DNA of 35,822 nucleotides, from NCBI GenBank assembly GCA_016802835.1, contig JAEVHO010000005.1, positions 1 to 35,822 of the forward strand, written 5' to 3'. The translations under genes were made by a program, and so were the position numbers. Positions 1 to 11,362 of this stretch are shown here, in pieces (within the stretch, counting starts at the first letter, position 1; the number at the start of each line of letters is the position of its first letter). The notes beneath the pieces are model-generated. The model was not told the origin of the DNA and made no database searches. It worked only from the letters and a program-made list of their open reading frames with translations. The DNA comes from Micromonospora sp. ATA32 (GTDB lineage: Bacteria; Actinomycetota; Actinomycetes; Mycobacteriales; Micromonosporaceae).

Positions 1-1331
1 GAGGGTGTTGCCCCGGTGCGCGGCCCGGCGCACGGGCCGGCGGCGGCAGTGCCCCCCTGGACGACGCGGGTCGGGCCGAGCTGCAGGCGATGCTCGCCGA
101 CCGCGCCGGGGCGGGGCACCGCATCCTGGCCGTCGCGGAGTGCCCGGTGGGCGACCCGTCGGTGACCGACGAGGAGGTACGCGACCTGACCTTCGTCGGC
201 TTCCTGGCCCTGGCCGACGGGGTACGCGAGAGCGCCGCGCCCGCGGTCCGCCGGATCCGGCAGGCCGGCGTGCACACCATCATGATCACCGGCGACCATC
301 CGGCCACCGCCGAGGCGATCGCGTCGATCATCAGCCCGGACCACGAGGGGCAGCGGGTGGTCACCGCGACGGAGCTCGACCAGCTCGACGACGAAGCCCT
401 CGCCGACCGGCTGGCCGCCACCGACGTGGTCGCCCGCTGCACGCCGGCGCACAAGGTACGGATCATCCAGGCGCTGCAGAAGCGCGGCCGTACGGTGGCG
501 ATGACCGGCGACGGGGCCAACGACGCGCCCGCGATCCGGCTGGCCGACGTGGGGATCGCCCTCGGCCAGCGGGGCACCCCGGCCGCCCGCGCCGCCGCCG
601 ACCTGGTGGTCACCGACGACCGGCTGGAGACCATCATCGCCACCCTGGTCGAGGGGCGGGCGATGTGGTCGTCCGTACGCCACGCGCTGAGCATCCTGGT
701 CGGCGGCAACCTCGGTGAGATCGCGTTCAGCGTGCTGACCGCCGCCACGACCGGCCGGTCGGCGCTGACCGGACGGCAGCTGCTGCTGGTCAACCTGCTC
801 ACCGACCTGGTGCCGGCGTTGGCGATCGCGGTCCGGCCGCCGGCGTCGGACCGTACCGAGGATCTGCTCCGGGAGGGGCCGGACACGTCGCTCGGGGAGA
901 CGCTGACCCGGGAGATCGGGTTGCGGGCCGGCTCGACCGCGCTGGGCGCGACCGTCGGCTGGACGCTGGCCCGCTACACCGGGCGGCAGCGCCGGGCCGG
1001 CACGGTCGCGCTGGCGTCGCTGGTCGGCACCCAACTCGGGCAGACCGTGCTGGCCGGCGGGACCAGCCCCACCGTGCTCGCCTCCACCGCCGCCTCCATC
1101 GGGGTGCTGATCGCCGTGGTGCAGACCCCGGGGGTCAGCCAGTTCTTCGGCTGCACGCCGCTCGGGCCGGTCGGCTGGACCATCGCCGCCGGCTCCGCGC
1201 TCGGCGCCACCTTCGCCAACGGCGCGCTGACCCGCCTGGCCGACCACCTCCCGCAGCTGTCCGCCGGGAACCACCGCGGCGAGGACGGGTCGGGTGACGA
1301 GGCGGAACCGAACGCGGCGCCGGAGACCTGA
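1..1331 (+). CDS. Cation-translocating P-type ATPase, C-terminal part (cut by window edge)
   Basis: The visible part covers the end of the nucleotide-binding domain, the P-domain and the C-terminal membrane region. The MITGDHPATA and MTGDGANDAPA motifs are the hinge and Mg-binding loops of E1-E2 ATPases. Hydrophobic stretches follow, around RQLLLVNLLTDLVPALAIAV and in the last 150 residues. Such pumps move cations across the membrane using ATP; the substrate cannot be told because the DKTGT loop and ion-binding helices lie outside the window. The frame changes near bases 40-60: LPRCAARRTG is read in one frame and PLDDAGRAELQAML in another, next to a run of six C. The first in-frame ATG is at 90, but the gene clearly begins upstream of the window. 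Confidence 0.85.
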   Translation, partial: GCCPGARPGARAGGGSAPLDDAGRAELQAMLADRAGAGHRILAVAECPVGDPSVTDEEVRDLTFVGFLALADGVRESAAPAVRRIRQAGVHTIMITGDHPATAEAIASIISPDHEGQRVVTATELDQLDDEALADRLAATDVVARCTPAHKVRIIQALQKRGRTVAMTGDGANDAPAIRLADVGIALGQRGTPAARAAADLVVTDDRLETIIATLVEGRAMWSSVRHALSILVGGNLGEIAFSVLTAATTGRSALTGRQLLLVNLLTDLVPALAIAVRPPASDRTEDLLREGPDTSLGETLTREIGLRAGSTALGATVGWTLARYTGRQRRAGTVALASLVGTQLGQTVLAGGTSPTVLASTAASIGVLIAVVQTPGVSQFFGCTPLGPVGWTIAAGSALGATFANGALTRLADHLPQLSAGNHRGEDGSGDEAEPNAAPET

Positions 1332-1390
1332 CCCTGCCCCAGGGCCGCATGGTCCGGGTGATCGGGGGTACGGGCGGAGCGGAGGTGGAG

Positions 1391-2221
1391 ATGATGACGG
1401 AGCAGCCGGACGTGACGTTCGTCGGCACCGCCACGACCGTGCTGAGGATCGGTGGCTTCACCCTGCTGACCGACCCCAACTTCCTGCACCGGGGGCAGCG
1501 GGCGTACCTCGGTCGCGGGCTGTGGTCGAAGCGGTCCACCGAACCCGCGGTGGGCATCGCCGAGCTGCCCGCCCTGGACGCGGTGGTCCTGTCGCACCTG
1601 CACGGTGACCACTTCGACCGGGTGGCCCGGCGCGGCCTCGACCGACAGCTGCCGATCGTCACCACGCCGGAGGCGGAGCGGAAGCTGCGCCACTGGGGCT
1701 TCCGGGCGGCGGAGGGCCTGCCGACCTGGCAGTCCCACGAGCTGCACCGGGACGGCGCCACCCTCCGGCTGACCTCGATGCCCGGTCAGCACGGGCCGGG
1801 AGCGCTCGACAGGCTGCTGCCGGACGTGATGGGCACGATGATCGACCTGGAACGGGCGGGCTCCCGGCAGTTCCGGCTCTACGTCACCGGTGACACGCTG
1901 AACAGCCCGCTGCTCGCCGAGATCCCACGGCGCTACCCCGACGTCGATGCCATGCTGATCCACCTCGGCGGCACCCGGGTCGCCGGAGTGCTGCTGACCA
2001 TGGACGCGAAACAGGGCGCCGACCTGGTCGAGTTGATCCGGCCGAAGCTGACGGTGCCGATCCACTATGACGACTACCCGGTGTTCCGGTCCCCGCTGCG
2101 GCACTTCGTCGAGGAGGCCCGTCGGCGGGGCATCGTCCGGCAGGTACGCACCATCGCCCGCGGCGAGACCGTCCCCCTGATCCCGCCCCCGACCCCGGCG
2201 CCATCGGCAGAGCCGGTCTGA
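1391..2221 (+). CDS. Metallo-beta-lactamase-fold hydrolase, UlaG-like
   Basis: About 276 residues. The metal-binding signature SHLHGDHFD is clear, and later ligands are plausible in the TGDTLNS segment and in IHYDDY near the C-terminus. The TDPNFLHRG segment before the HxHxDH motif is typical of the UlaG/YtnP-like branch of MBL-fold proteins, which hydrolyse varied esters, lactones or phosphodiesters; the substrate is unknown. I chose the ATG at 1391 (ATG 1394 is equally possible) because GGAGGTGG lies at 1381-1388; an upstream in-frame start at 1349 has no good ribosome site. No signal peptide is seen, so it is probably cytoplasmic. It follows the ATPase gene by about 60 nt and may be co-transcribed. 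Confidence 0.85.
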   Translation: MMTEQPDVTFVGTATTVLRIGGFTLLTDPNFLHRGQRAYLGRGLWSKRSTEPAVGIAELPALDAVVLSHLHGDHFDRVARRGLDRQLPIVTTPEAERKLRHWGFRAAEGLPTWQSHELHRDGATLRLTSMPGQHGPGALDRLLPDVMGTMIDLERAGSRQFRLYVTGDTLNSPLLAEIPRRYPDVDAMLIHLGGTRVAGVLLTMDAKQGADLVELIRPKLTVPIHYDDYPVFRSPLRHFVEEARRRGIVRQVRTIARGETVPLIPPPTPAPSAEPV

Positions 2222-2256
2222 CCCGCCGCGCAGCGCGCGCGGAGGCCGCAGCGCAC

Positions 2257-2294
2257 GATCGCCGCCTTCCGGCCCGAGCCGGAGGGCGGCGATC
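2257..2294. terminator. Bidirectional terminator-type hairpin between convergent genes
   Basis: A 17-bp stem (2257-2273 with 2278-2294, one G-T wobble) closes on a CCGA loop. It lies between the plus-strand MBL gene (stop 2221) and the minus-strand CBS gene (stop 2309), so it can serve both. There is no long T run, as is common in GC-rich actinobacteria. Confidence 0.75.
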
Positions 2295-2308
2295 ATGGTC
2301 GAGCCGGG

Positions 2309-2734
2309 TCAGCCGTGCTCGGAGATGGCCTCGATGAGGTCGCCCACCGGGCGTTCGGGCAGTGAACGGGCCACGTCGGCGACGGCCACGATCCCGACGA
2401 GCTGGTGCCCGTCGATCACCGGCAGCCGGCGTACCTTGTGCTTGCCCATGGTGCGCAGGATCTCGGCGGCATCGTCGTCCGCACCGATGGTCACCGCCTC
2501 GCCCTGGGCCAGCTCGCCCGCCGTGACGCTGGCCGCGTCACGGCCCTCGGCGAGCACCTTCACCACGATGTCGCGGTCGGTCAGCATGCCCTTGAGCCGG
2601 TTGTCGTCGCCGCAGATCGGCAGCGAACCGACCCCCAGCTCGGCCATGATGCGGGCGGCGGTCCCGAGGTCGTCCTGCTCACGGATGCAGGTCACGTCGT
2701 TGGTCATGATCTCGCGGGCGGTCGGCATTGGCAT
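2309..2734 (-). CDS. CBS-domain pair protein
   Basis: A 141-residue protein made almost entirely of two CBS motifs. The first runs roughly from residue 7 to 65 (REIMTNDVTCI...MLTDRDIVVKV), the second from about 70 to 130 (AVTIGADDDAAEILRTMGKHKVRRLPVID...GIVAVADVA). Stand-alone CBS pairs bind adenine nucleotides and usually act as energy-state sensors or regulators of a partner; no partner can be assigned here. Two ATG codons lie two codons apart; GTGAGGTG stands upstream of the first. It is transcribed towards the MBL gene, with a shared hairpin between them. Confidence 0.88.
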   Translation of the reverse strand: MPMPTAREIMTNDVTCIREQDDLGTAARIMAELGVGSLPICGDDNRLKGMLTDRDIVVKVLAEGRDAASVTAGELAQGEAVTIGADDDAAEILRTMGKHKVRRLPVIDGHQLVGIVAVADVARSLPERPVGDLIEAISEHG

Positions 2735-2902
2735 GACACCTCACTTCCGGGGGTTGTTGTCCGTTCTCCTACCCCGGTCGCTCCGACCCATGCCGAGCCG
2801 GCGGAACGGGGCCGGTTGCAGCGCGCGGCCGGTCAGCGACGGGCTGCGCGGTGGGGACCAGCCGGGGCCGGCGTCGTCGCCCGTCGCCCGGGGCGCGAAA
2901 GG

Positions 2903-3892
2903 TCAGCCGCCGGGACGCCAGGTGGCGGCCGCCCGCCCGAGCCGGTCGTTGATCGCCCGACCCACCCCGACGTCCGGAACCCGCTCCGCGAGGATCTCGG
3001 TCACCCCGGCGGCGTCGAGCCGGTGCAGGGCGTCGAAGAGCCGGGCGGCGGCCGCGGTCAGGTCGCCGGCGGGCGACAGCACCTCGACCGCCCGATAGTC
3101 GACGGACGGCCGGTCGCGGAACGCAAGATAGCCACGGCGGTCGACGTCGCCCGGCGCCGGCTCCGACCCGGACAGCACCCGCAACGGGGTGCGCGGGGCG
3201 TAGTGCGCGGCCAGCGTGCCGGGCGCGACCGGCTGACCCGAGCTTCCCGGGCGTACCGTCACCGGGCCGACCGCCTCGACCAGCGCCTCCACCGGCAGCG
3301 CGCCGAGCCGCAGCACCACCGGCCGGTCGCCGCGCGCGTCGACGATGGTCGACTCGATCCCACACCGGGTCGGCCCGCCGTCCAGCACCACGTCCACCGT
3401 GCCGCCCAGCCCCGGGCCACCACGTGCTCCGCCCGGGTCGGGGCTGAGCTGCCCGAAGCGATTGGCGGCTCGGCGCGGCGACCGGCACTCCGGCCTCGGT
3501 GATCAGCGCTCGGGCAGCGGCATTGTCCGGCACCCGCACCGCCATCGTCTCCAGCCCGGAGGTGACGATCGGCGGGATCGCCGCGGGCGGTCCACGATGA
3601 GCGTCAGCGGGCCGGGCCAGAAGCGCTCGGCCAGCTCGGCCACCGCTGGCGGCACCGGCCCGACCAGCTCCGCGAGGTCCGCCGCGTCGCCGAGGTGGGT
3701 GATCAGCGGGTCGAAGCTCGGCCGCGCCTTCGCCTCGAAGATCCGGGCCACCGCCCGGGCATCCAGCGCGTTGGCGCCGAGCCCGTAGACGGTCTCGGTC
3801 GGGAAGGCCACCAACCCACCGGCACGCAGTACGGAGGCGGCGGCGGCGATGCCGCTGTCGGCCGGCAGCACGAGCGGAGATGCGGTGGTCAC
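2903..3892 (-). pseudogene. Sua5/TsaC-type threonylcarbamoyl-AMP synthase, broken by several frameshifts
   Basis: Sua5 family enzymes make threonylcarbamoyl-AMP from Thr, bicarbonate and ATP for the t6A37 modification of ANN-decoding tRNAs. The N-terminal part is read from the ATG at 3892 (FPTETVYGLGANA, KARPSFDPLITHL, FWPGPLTLIVDR). The frame changes near 3587, giving IPPIVTSGLETMAVRVPDN and GVPVAAPS, then again near 3467, 3440 and 3413, ending with VVLDGGPTRCGIESTIVD and a C-terminal Sua5 domain. Each segment matches the family and the joints sit at short C or G runs. As given, the sequence cannot make the full protein. Because the breaks resemble those in essential genes here, I favour sequence error over true decay. 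Confidence 0.75.
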
Positions 3893-4076
3893 GCCCCGAC
3901 GCTAGCGTGCCGCCCACCCACCGGTCCGGCGGGCCGCCCACCCGTCTGGGCCGCCCCGTCGTCCTTCGCCACGGTCGAGGGGCGGATACGCGTCCGGCAC
4001 GAACCGGGGCGATCCTGGCCGGGAAAACGAGACCGGCCACGACGCTGCGCGTCGGGCGGAATCGTGGTGGTAATGG

Positions 4077-4149
4077 TGGAGCCCAGGGGACTCGAACCCC
4101 TAACCCCTGCCTTGCAAAGGCAGTGCTCTGCCAGTTGAGCTAGGGCCCC
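4077..4149 (-). tRNA. tRNA-Ala (anticodon TGC)
   Basis: On the minus strand a full cloverleaf begins GGGGCCC and ends GGGCTCC plus discriminator A. The anticodon stem CTGCC/GGCAG surrounds the loop containing TGC. The T-arm carries GGTTCGAGTCC. The 3' CCA is not encoded. It is paired with tRNA-Ile about 220 bp away, the usual actinobacterial arrangement after gyrA. Confidence 0.95.
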
Positions 4150-4195
4150 GAGGGCGGCAACGCCGCTTGGCGCTGGCAGTGGAGAAGCGGAAGGA

Positions 4196-4324
4196 CTAGC
4201 GCAGGTCCGGGGCGGTGGTCGCCTCGTGCCACAGGGCGCGCTCGTCGTTGGAAGCCTTGACCTTCTTCGCGACGACGGCGGCCACGCCGACGACGCCGAT
4301 CAGGAACAGAAGCTTCTTGAACAT
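4196..4324 (-). CDS. DLW-39 family micro-protein
   Basis: A 42-residue ORF between the two tRNA genes reads MFKKLLFLIGVVGVAAVVAK, then a basic turn, then a C-terminus with NDERALWHEAT. It has one predicted membrane segment (about residues 5-18) followed by lysines. Length, sequence and position downstream of gyrA and tRNA-Ile match the actinobacterial DLW-39 family, whose function is unknown. The ATG at 4324 is preceded by GAGGGG. It is easily missed by gene finders with a length cutoff. Confidence 0.8.
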   Translation of the reverse strand: MFKKLLFLIGVVGVAAVVAKKVKASNDERALWHEATTAPDLR

Positions 4325-4367
4325 GGGGCGACCCCTCGCGCTCGACTGCCGTCGGACGAACGTGCGG

Positions 4368-4441
4368 TGGGGCTAGCTGGAATCGAACCAGCGACCTCAG
4401 AGTTATCAGCTCTGCGCTCTAACCGACTGAGCTATAGCCCC
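4368..4441 (-). tRNA. tRNA-Ile (anticodon GAT)
   Basis: On the minus strand the gene begins GGGGCTA and ends TAGCCCC plus discriminator A. The anticodon arm CAGAG/CTCTG encloses the loop with GAT, and the T-arm carries GGTTCGATTCC. A possible -10 element TAACCT lies at 4457-4462, with no convincing -35 box. CCA is not encoded. Confidence 0.95.
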
Positions 4442-4476
4442 GCATGGCGACGAGCAAGGTTAACGCATTCGTGTGC

Positions 4477-4497
4477 CGGGCCCCAAATCGGGGTCCG
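4477..4497. terminator. Hairpin downstream of the gyrB-gyrA-DUF3566 group
   Basis: An 8-bp stem (4477-4484 with 4490-4497, one wobble pair) with a 5-nt loop lies between the DUF3566 stop (4591) and tRNA-Ile. It may end the gyrase operon transcript. It has no T tract, so support is moderate. Confidence 0.45.
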
Positions 4498-4590
4498 TGC
4501 CGCGCGGCCGTCGCCGTACATCCCCGAAACTACCCGGGTACCGAGCGCCGGGGCGACCGCATTAGGCGGTGCCCCGGCGTCCGGGTCGGA

Positions 4591-5498
4591 TCAGTCGCGC
4601 TCGGCGAGCGTCAGCTCGATCCCGCCGACCAGGTCGGCGCAGACGTTGTAGACGAAGGCGCCGAGTGTGGCGAGCGCGGTGAACAGCACGACGTTGACCA
4701 GGCCGATCAGCGCGGAGCTGAGGATCACGCCCTTGGCGGTGATCCGGAAGCCGCTGGTGCTCTGCCCACCGCCGGCGCTGACCAGGTCGGTCAGGCTGTC
4801 GTTGACGCTCTTGAAGACGCCCATCGCGTCGAGCGCCAGGTAGAGCACCGAGGTGGCGACCACCACCACGATGAAGAGCACCACGGAGACGGCGAACGCG
4901 AACTTCATCACGGACCAGGGGTCGATCCGCTTGAGGTTCACGGCCGGCCGCGCGGTCCGCGAGACGCGGCCGAGCTGACGGAGGTACGCGCTGCGCGTAC
5001 CGCGTCACCCACCCGCGCGGCACCGACGGCGGCCGCGCCGCTGATTCCCGGCGGCAGGCCGCCGCCGTTGGCCGGACGGCCGCCCGTTCCGCCCGGGCGG
5101 GAACCGTCCGGCTGCGGCTTCGCGGTGCCCAGGCCGCCGACGCGGGTCTGCGTGCCGGTCGTCCCGGTCGACGCCTGCCCGGCGCCGGCCTTGAGCGGCT
5201 GGGTGGTGTTCGGCCGGGGCGCGGTGGCCGCCGGGGCGGCCGGGCCCGGGGCGGAGGGGAGTGCCTCGGTCCCGGTTGCCTCGGTCTGGTCGCTCGCTTC
5301 CGAGTCGTCGCCGGGAGTCTCCGGCGGCGGAGTCATGCCGGGAGCCCGGGTGAACTTCGGGGCAGGCGCGTCGGCGGGGACCGTCGCCCGACCCACGGCC
5401 GCGCGGCCGGTCGCTGGTGTGCCGCCCCCTGCGGCCTCCTCGTCGACCGGGTTGGTCGAGGTCCCCTTGTTCCCCGACTTCGCCTGTGTCTCCGTCAT
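4591..5498 (-). CDS. DUF3566 membrane protein, read in two frames
   Basis: The first 180 or so residues (ATG 5498) are a disordered Pro/Ala/Thr/Gly-rich cytoplasmic region. A DUF3566 domain of about 116 residues follows, with two membrane helices (MKFAFAVSVVLFIVVVVATS and a second near ALIGLVNVVLFTALATLGAF). DUF3566 proteins are regularly found just after gyrA in actinobacteria; function unknown. The parts lie in different frames: the first ends with TGA at 4938, and the domain frame has a GTG overlapping it (GTGA). Either one base is missing near 4940-4960, which I favour because relatives are single proteins as I recall them, or two genes are translationally coupled. It starts 4 nt after the gyrA stop. 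Confidence 0.75.
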
Positions 5499-5502
5499 TC
5501 AA

Positions 5503-8500
5503 CTAGTCCTGTTCGTCAGGCTCGTCGGCATTGCGAGCAATCGCCACGATAGTCACGCCGTCCGGGAGGTCCATCAGCTTGACCCCCATTGTGTTCCGGT
5601 CACGCGTACGGCGTACAGGCTTCACCGGAGTCCGGATGACACCACCGTTGCTGGTGATCGCGAAGAGCTCGTCGTCCGGGTCGATCACCACAGCGCCGAC
5701 CAGACCACCCCGCCGCTCGGTGATCTTCGCAGTCAGCACACCCTTACCTCCCCGGCCCTGGACCGGGTATTCCTCGATCGGGGTACGTTTCGCGTATCCC
5801 CCGTTCGTCGCCACCAGCACGTCCAGCCCCTCCCGGACCACTTCCATGGCCAGCAGGACGTCGTCGTCGGTGAAGCGCATGCCGATCACGCCCGAGGTGG
5901 CCCGGCCCATCGGCCGCAGGGCCTCGTCGGTGGCGTTGAACCGGATCGCCTGCGCCTTCTTCGAGACCAGCAGCAGGTCGTCCTCCGGCGCCACGAGGGC
6001 AGCACCGACCAGCTCGTCCTCATCGCGCAGGTTGATCGCGATGATGCCGCCGGACCGGTTGGAGTCGAACTCCTCAAGCCGCGTCTTCTTCACCAGGCCG
6101 TTTCTCGTGGCCAGTACCAGATAGGGAGCCACCTGGTAGTTCGGGATTTCGATGATCTGCGCGATCTGCTCGTCGGGTTGGAACGCGAGCAGATTGGCCA
6201 CGTGCTGGCCCTTGGCCACCCTACTGGCCTCCGGCAACTCGTACGCCTTCGCCCGGTAAACGCGGCCCTTGTTCGTGAGGAACAGGATCCAGTCGTGCGT
6301 GGAGCATACGAAGAAGTGGCTGACGATGTCGTCCTGCCGGAGGGTGGCGCCGCTGACGCCCTTGCCGCCCCGCCGCTGGGAGCGGTAGAGGTCGACCTTG
6401 GTCCGCTTGGCGTACCCGGTGCGGGTGATGGTGACGACCACGTCCTCGCGGGCGATCAGGTCCTCCATGGAGACCTCGCCGTCGAACGGCAGGATCTTCG
6501 TCCGCCGCTCGTCGCCCCACTTGGCGACGATCTCGCCGAGTTCCTCGGAGACGATCTTTCGCTGCCGCTCCGGCTTGGCGAGGATGTCCTTGAGGTCGGC
6601 GATCTCGATCTCGAGCTTGGTGAGGTCGTCCACGATCCGCTGCCGCTCCAGCGCGGCGAGCCGGCGCAGCTGCATGTCCAGGATCGCGGTCGCCTGGATC
6701 TCGTCGATCTCCAGCAGCCGGATCAGGCCCTGCCGGGCGTCCTCGACGGTGGGCGAACGCCGGATCAGCGCGATCACCTCGTCAAGGGCGTCCAGCGCCT
6801 TGGCCAGACCGCGCAGGATGTGCGCCCGCTCCTCGGCCTTGCGCAGCCGGAAGGCGGTCCGCCGGCGGATCACGTCGATCTGGTGCTCGACGTAGTAGCG
6901 GAGGAACTGGGCCAGGTTGAGCGTGCGCGGCACACCGTCGACGAGGGCCAGCATGTTGGCGCCGAAGGTCTCCTGGAGCTGGGTGTGCTTGTAGAGGTTG
7001 TTCAGCACCACCTTGGCGACCGCGTCGCGCTTGAGCACGAGCACGATCCGCATGCCGGTACGCCCGGAGGACTCGTCCCGGATGTCGGCGATGCCGGCGA
7101 GCTTGCCCTCCTTGATCAGCTCGGCGATCCGCTCGGCGAGGTTGTCCGGGTTGACCTGGTACGGCAGCTCGCTGACCACCAGGCAGGGGCGGCCCCGCTT
7201 GTCCTCCTCGACCTCGACCACGGCGCGCATCCGGATCGAGCCACGACCGGTGCGGTACGCGTCCTGGATCGCCATGGTGCCGACGATCAGACCGTGGGTG
7301 GGGAAGTCGGGGCCCTTGACGATCTCCAGCAGCGCGTCGAGGGTGGTGGCCTCGTCCTCCTCCGGGTGATCCAGGCACCACTGCACCGCCGCGCCGATCT
7401 CCCGCAGGTTGTGCGGTGGGATCTTGGTGGCCATGCCGACCGCGATGCCCTCGGAGCCGTTCACCAGGAGGTTGGGAATCCGGGACGGCAGGATGGTGGG
7501 CTCCTTGGCCCGGCCGTCGTAGTTGTCCTGGAGGTCGACGGTGTCCTCGTCGATGTCCCGCAGCATCTCCATGGCCAGCGGGTCGAGCTTGCACTCGGTG
7601 TTGTGGCTGACGAAGCCGTCGGAGACGAAAGAGTGGTCGTCGGTGTCCACCCGGATGCTGTAAACCGGCTGAACGCCCGCGTCGGCCACGCTGACGACCT
7701 CTGCGTAGTAGAACCGACCGTCCACCAGCGGCTCGACCACGTCGAGCACCTCGGGGTTGGTGATCCGGGCCGCGATCTCGTCGCGGTCCCGCTCCCAGCG
7801 CTCGATCCGGTCGACGTTGTGCCGGCGCAACCAGTCCCGCTCGGTCCACCGCGTCGCACCGTGCTCGCGGATGAAGTCGCCGACCAGCGGCACCTGGTCG
7901 CTGGAGAGCGCGGTGCTGCTCGCCGGGACCTGCGCGAGCTCCGACTCCAGCTTCGCCTGCTTGCGGCCGAGGAAGCCGACCTGCGCGGCGAAGATCCGCG
8001 CGTCGCGGCGGTTGGTCACCACGACCTTGATCTCGCCGTTGTCGTAGCGGCACTGCCTGCTGATCACACCGAACTCGAGCAGCAGCTGCTGGACCTCCCG
8101 GGCCAGGCGGTCGCTACGGGTCGAGTACGAAATCTGGATGGTGTTGCGCGGCAACAGCGATGAGGAGCCGTCGCCCTCGAAGAGCGCCTGGAGGAACGCC
8201 CGCTTGATGGCAGCCGGCCCCTGCCAGACGAACTCCGGCACGAACTTGGCCGCGCTCCGCACACCGACCATCTCGCCGAGCAGGCTCTTCCGCAACGCGG
8301 TGAGGTCCTGCACGTCGATCTCGTGCAGCATGCTGCCCGAGGCGATGACGCGCTGGCTGACGTGGCGGGGACCGCCCACGGCAAGGTCGTAGGCCGCCAG
8401 GACCCGGACGAAGAACTCCCGGTCGACGTTGTTGAAGCCGGCCCGTCCCTCGGACACCCAGCCCTCGCTGACGAACGCGCCGGCGAGCACCGCCGCCTCG

Positions 8501-9285
8501 ACGTGCTCCAGCATCGGGTAGCCGATCTCGTCCGGCACCGTGCGCTGAAGGACCACCCGGTCACCCGCGGAGACCTCGGCGAGCAGCTTCCAGAGGAGCG
8601 TGGGCACGCCAGCCACGTCCACCAGGCAAAGCACCGGGTGGTTGTGGGTGCCGCTCAGCTCGTACCCCTCGCGGGTGCGCAGCCGCAGGGTCGGGTGCTC
8701 GCCGGAGTGGAAGAACCTCGAGGCGCGGACCAGGTCGCCGTTGCGGTCGCGGACCTTGAGCTCGATGCCGGTCTCGCTGCTCGGCGCCGCGCCGGGCACG
8801 ACCTGGTCAATCCGAACGGAACCCTCGGCGGTACGGATCCGGACATCCCCGGTGAGGCAGTAGCGCATCGCCGCAGCCGGATCATTTCCCGGCGAGCCGA
8901 AGTTGCCGTTGCCGTCGACCAGCGGGTACCGCAGCGACCAGGGCTGCGCCATCCGGACCAGCGCGTCGTAGATCGCCGAGTCGCCGTGCGGGTGGAACTG
9001 ACCCATCACATCGCCGACGACCCGCGAGCACTTCACGTAGCCGCGGTCCGGGCGGTAGCCGGAGTCGAACATGGCGTAGAGAATCTTGCGGTGGACCGGC
9101 TTGAGCCCGTCCCGGACGTCCGGCAGCGCCCGCCCGACGATGACGCTCATCGCGTAGTCGAGGTAGGAGCGCTGCATCTCCACCTCGAGCCCGACCGGCT
9201 CGATCCGATCGTGCGCCACTACTGCGGCGACTGCGGTCTCGGGGACCTCGGGCTCACTCGGGGTGGACTCGGGAGTATCGGTCAC
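5503..9285 (-). CDS. gyrA: DNA gyrase subunit A precursor with in-frame intein
   Basis: A 1260-residue open frame: a normal 840-residue GyrA interrupted by a 420-residue intein. The N-extein holds the breakage-reunion domain ([32 protein letters not shown]) and ends at the catalytic Tyr142 in AAAMRY. The C-extein resumes with [13 protein letters not shown] and runs through the coiled coil to the beta-pinwheel domain with the GyrA box QRRGGKG. The subunit cuts and rejoins DNA in the A2B2 gyrase that adds negative supercoils. The quinolone-region positions are Ser103 and Asp107 (E. coli Ser83/Asp87), the sensitive type, unlike the Ala found in M. tuberculosis. The GTG start at 9285 has AAGG upstream. 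Without splicing the active-site region would be disrupted. Confidence 0.97.
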   Translation of the reverse strand: MTDTPESTPSEPEVPETAVAAVVAHDRIEPVGLEVEMQRSYLDYAMSVIVGRALPDVRDGLKPVHRKILYAMFDSGYRPDRGYVKCSRVVGDVMGQFHPHGDSAIYDALVRMAQPWSLRYPLVDGNGNFGSPGNDPAAAMRYCLTGDVRIRTAEGSVRIDQVVPGAAPSSETGIELKVRDRNGDLVRASRFFHSGEHPTLRLRTREGYELSGTHNHPVLCLVDVAGVPTLLWKLLAEVSAGDRVVLQRTVPDEIGYPMLEHVEAAVLAGAFVSEGWVSEGRAGFNNVDREFFVRVLAAYDLAVGGPRHVSQRVIASGSMLHEIDVQDLTALRKSLLGEMVGVRSAAKFVPEFVWQGPAAIKRAFLQALFEGDGSSSLLPRNTIQISYSTRSDRLAREVQQLLLEFGVISRQCRYDNGEIKVVVTNRRDARIFAAQVGFLGRKQAKLESELAQVPASSTALSSDQVPLVGDFIREHGATRWTERDWLRRHNVDRIERWERDRDEIAARITNPEVLDVVEPLVDGRFYYAEVVSVADAGVQPVYSIRVDTDDHSFVSDGFVSHNTECKLDPLAMEMLRDIDEDTVDLQDNYDGRAKEPTILPSRIPNLLVNGSEGIAVGMATKIPPHNLREIGAAVQWCLDHPEEDEATTLDALLEIVKGPDFPTHGLIVGTMAIQDAYRTGRGSIRMRAVVEVEEDKRGRPCLVVSELPYQVNPDNLAERIAELIKEGKLAGIADIRDESSGRTGMRIVLVLKRDAVAKVVLNNLYKHTQLQETFGANMLALVDGVPRTLNLAQFLRYYVEHQIDVIRRRTAFRLRKAEERAHILRGLAKALDALDEVIALIRRSPTVEDARQGLIRLLEIDEIQATAILDMQLRRLAALERQRIVDDLTKLEIEIADLKDILAKPERQRKIVSEELGEIVAKWGDERRTKILPFDGEVSMEDLIAREDVVVTITRTGYAKRTKVDLYRSQRRGGKGVSGATLRQDDIVSHFFVCSTHDWILFLTNKGRVYRAKAYELPEASRVAKGQHVANLLAFQPDEQIAQIIEIPNYQVAPYLVLATRNGLVKKTRLEEFDSNRSGGIIAINLRDEDELVGAALVAPEDDLLLVSKKAQAIRFNATDEALRPMGRATSGVIGMRFTDDDVLLAMEVVREGLDVLVATNGGYAKRTPIEEYPVQGRGGKGVLTAKITERRGGLVGAVVIDPDDELFAITSNGGVIRTPVKPVRRTRDRNTMGVKLMDLPDGVTIVAIARNADEPDEQD
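7600..8859 (-). mobile_element. GyrA intein with LAGLIDADG homing endonuclease
   Basis: Residues 143-562 of the precursor (intein numbering 1-420). Cys1 begins block A (CLTGDVRI). Block B is THNH at 71-74. The first LAGLIDADG-type motif is [11 protein letters not shown] with acidic Glu132; the second is [11 protein letters not shown] with Asp230. Block F is [13 protein letters not shown], and the C-terminus is FVSHN with His419 and Asn420, followed by Thr as the +1 extein residue. All residues needed for Cys-type splicing appear present, as do both endonuclease acidic residues. Insertion directly after the catalytic Tyr is the known mycobacterial GyrA intein site. This element is full length, unlike the mini-intein of M. 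xenopi. Confidence 0.95.
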
Positions 9286-9321
9286 TGTTAACCCTTATCA
9301 GACTCAGAGTCGTTTTCATGC

Positions 9322-9373
9322 TGTGGATAACCGCTGTGGAAAGCGGCCAAGCTGTGGATAACTCTGTGGACCG
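9322..9373. promoter_or_regulatory. Cluster of four DnaA-box-like sites between gyrB and gyrA
   Basis: TGTGGATAA, the reverse complement of the consensus TTATCCACA, occurs at 9322-9330 and 9353-9361. Weaker copies are TGTGGAAAG at 9335-9343 and TGTGGACCG at 9365-9373. They all point the same way and fill the 130-bp gap upstream of the gyrA start. Binding by DnaA is inferred. Confidence 0.65.
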
Positions 9374-9415
9374 GTGGGTCGGCCGGTGGATGACCGGCCG
9401 ACCCGTCGCGGCCCG

Positions 9416-11362
<1,947 letters not shown>

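Noticed and set aside
4444-8163. Very long plus-strand open frame (1239 codons) opposite gyrA
   Set aside because: Product is His/Asp/Val/Leu-rich with no domain, and it mirrors the GC-biased gyrA and intein codons. It is a shadow of the minus-strand gene.
9301-9311. Palindrome GACTCAGAGTC upstream of gyrA
   Set aside because: Only 11 bp and no matching family known to me; not enough for an operator call.
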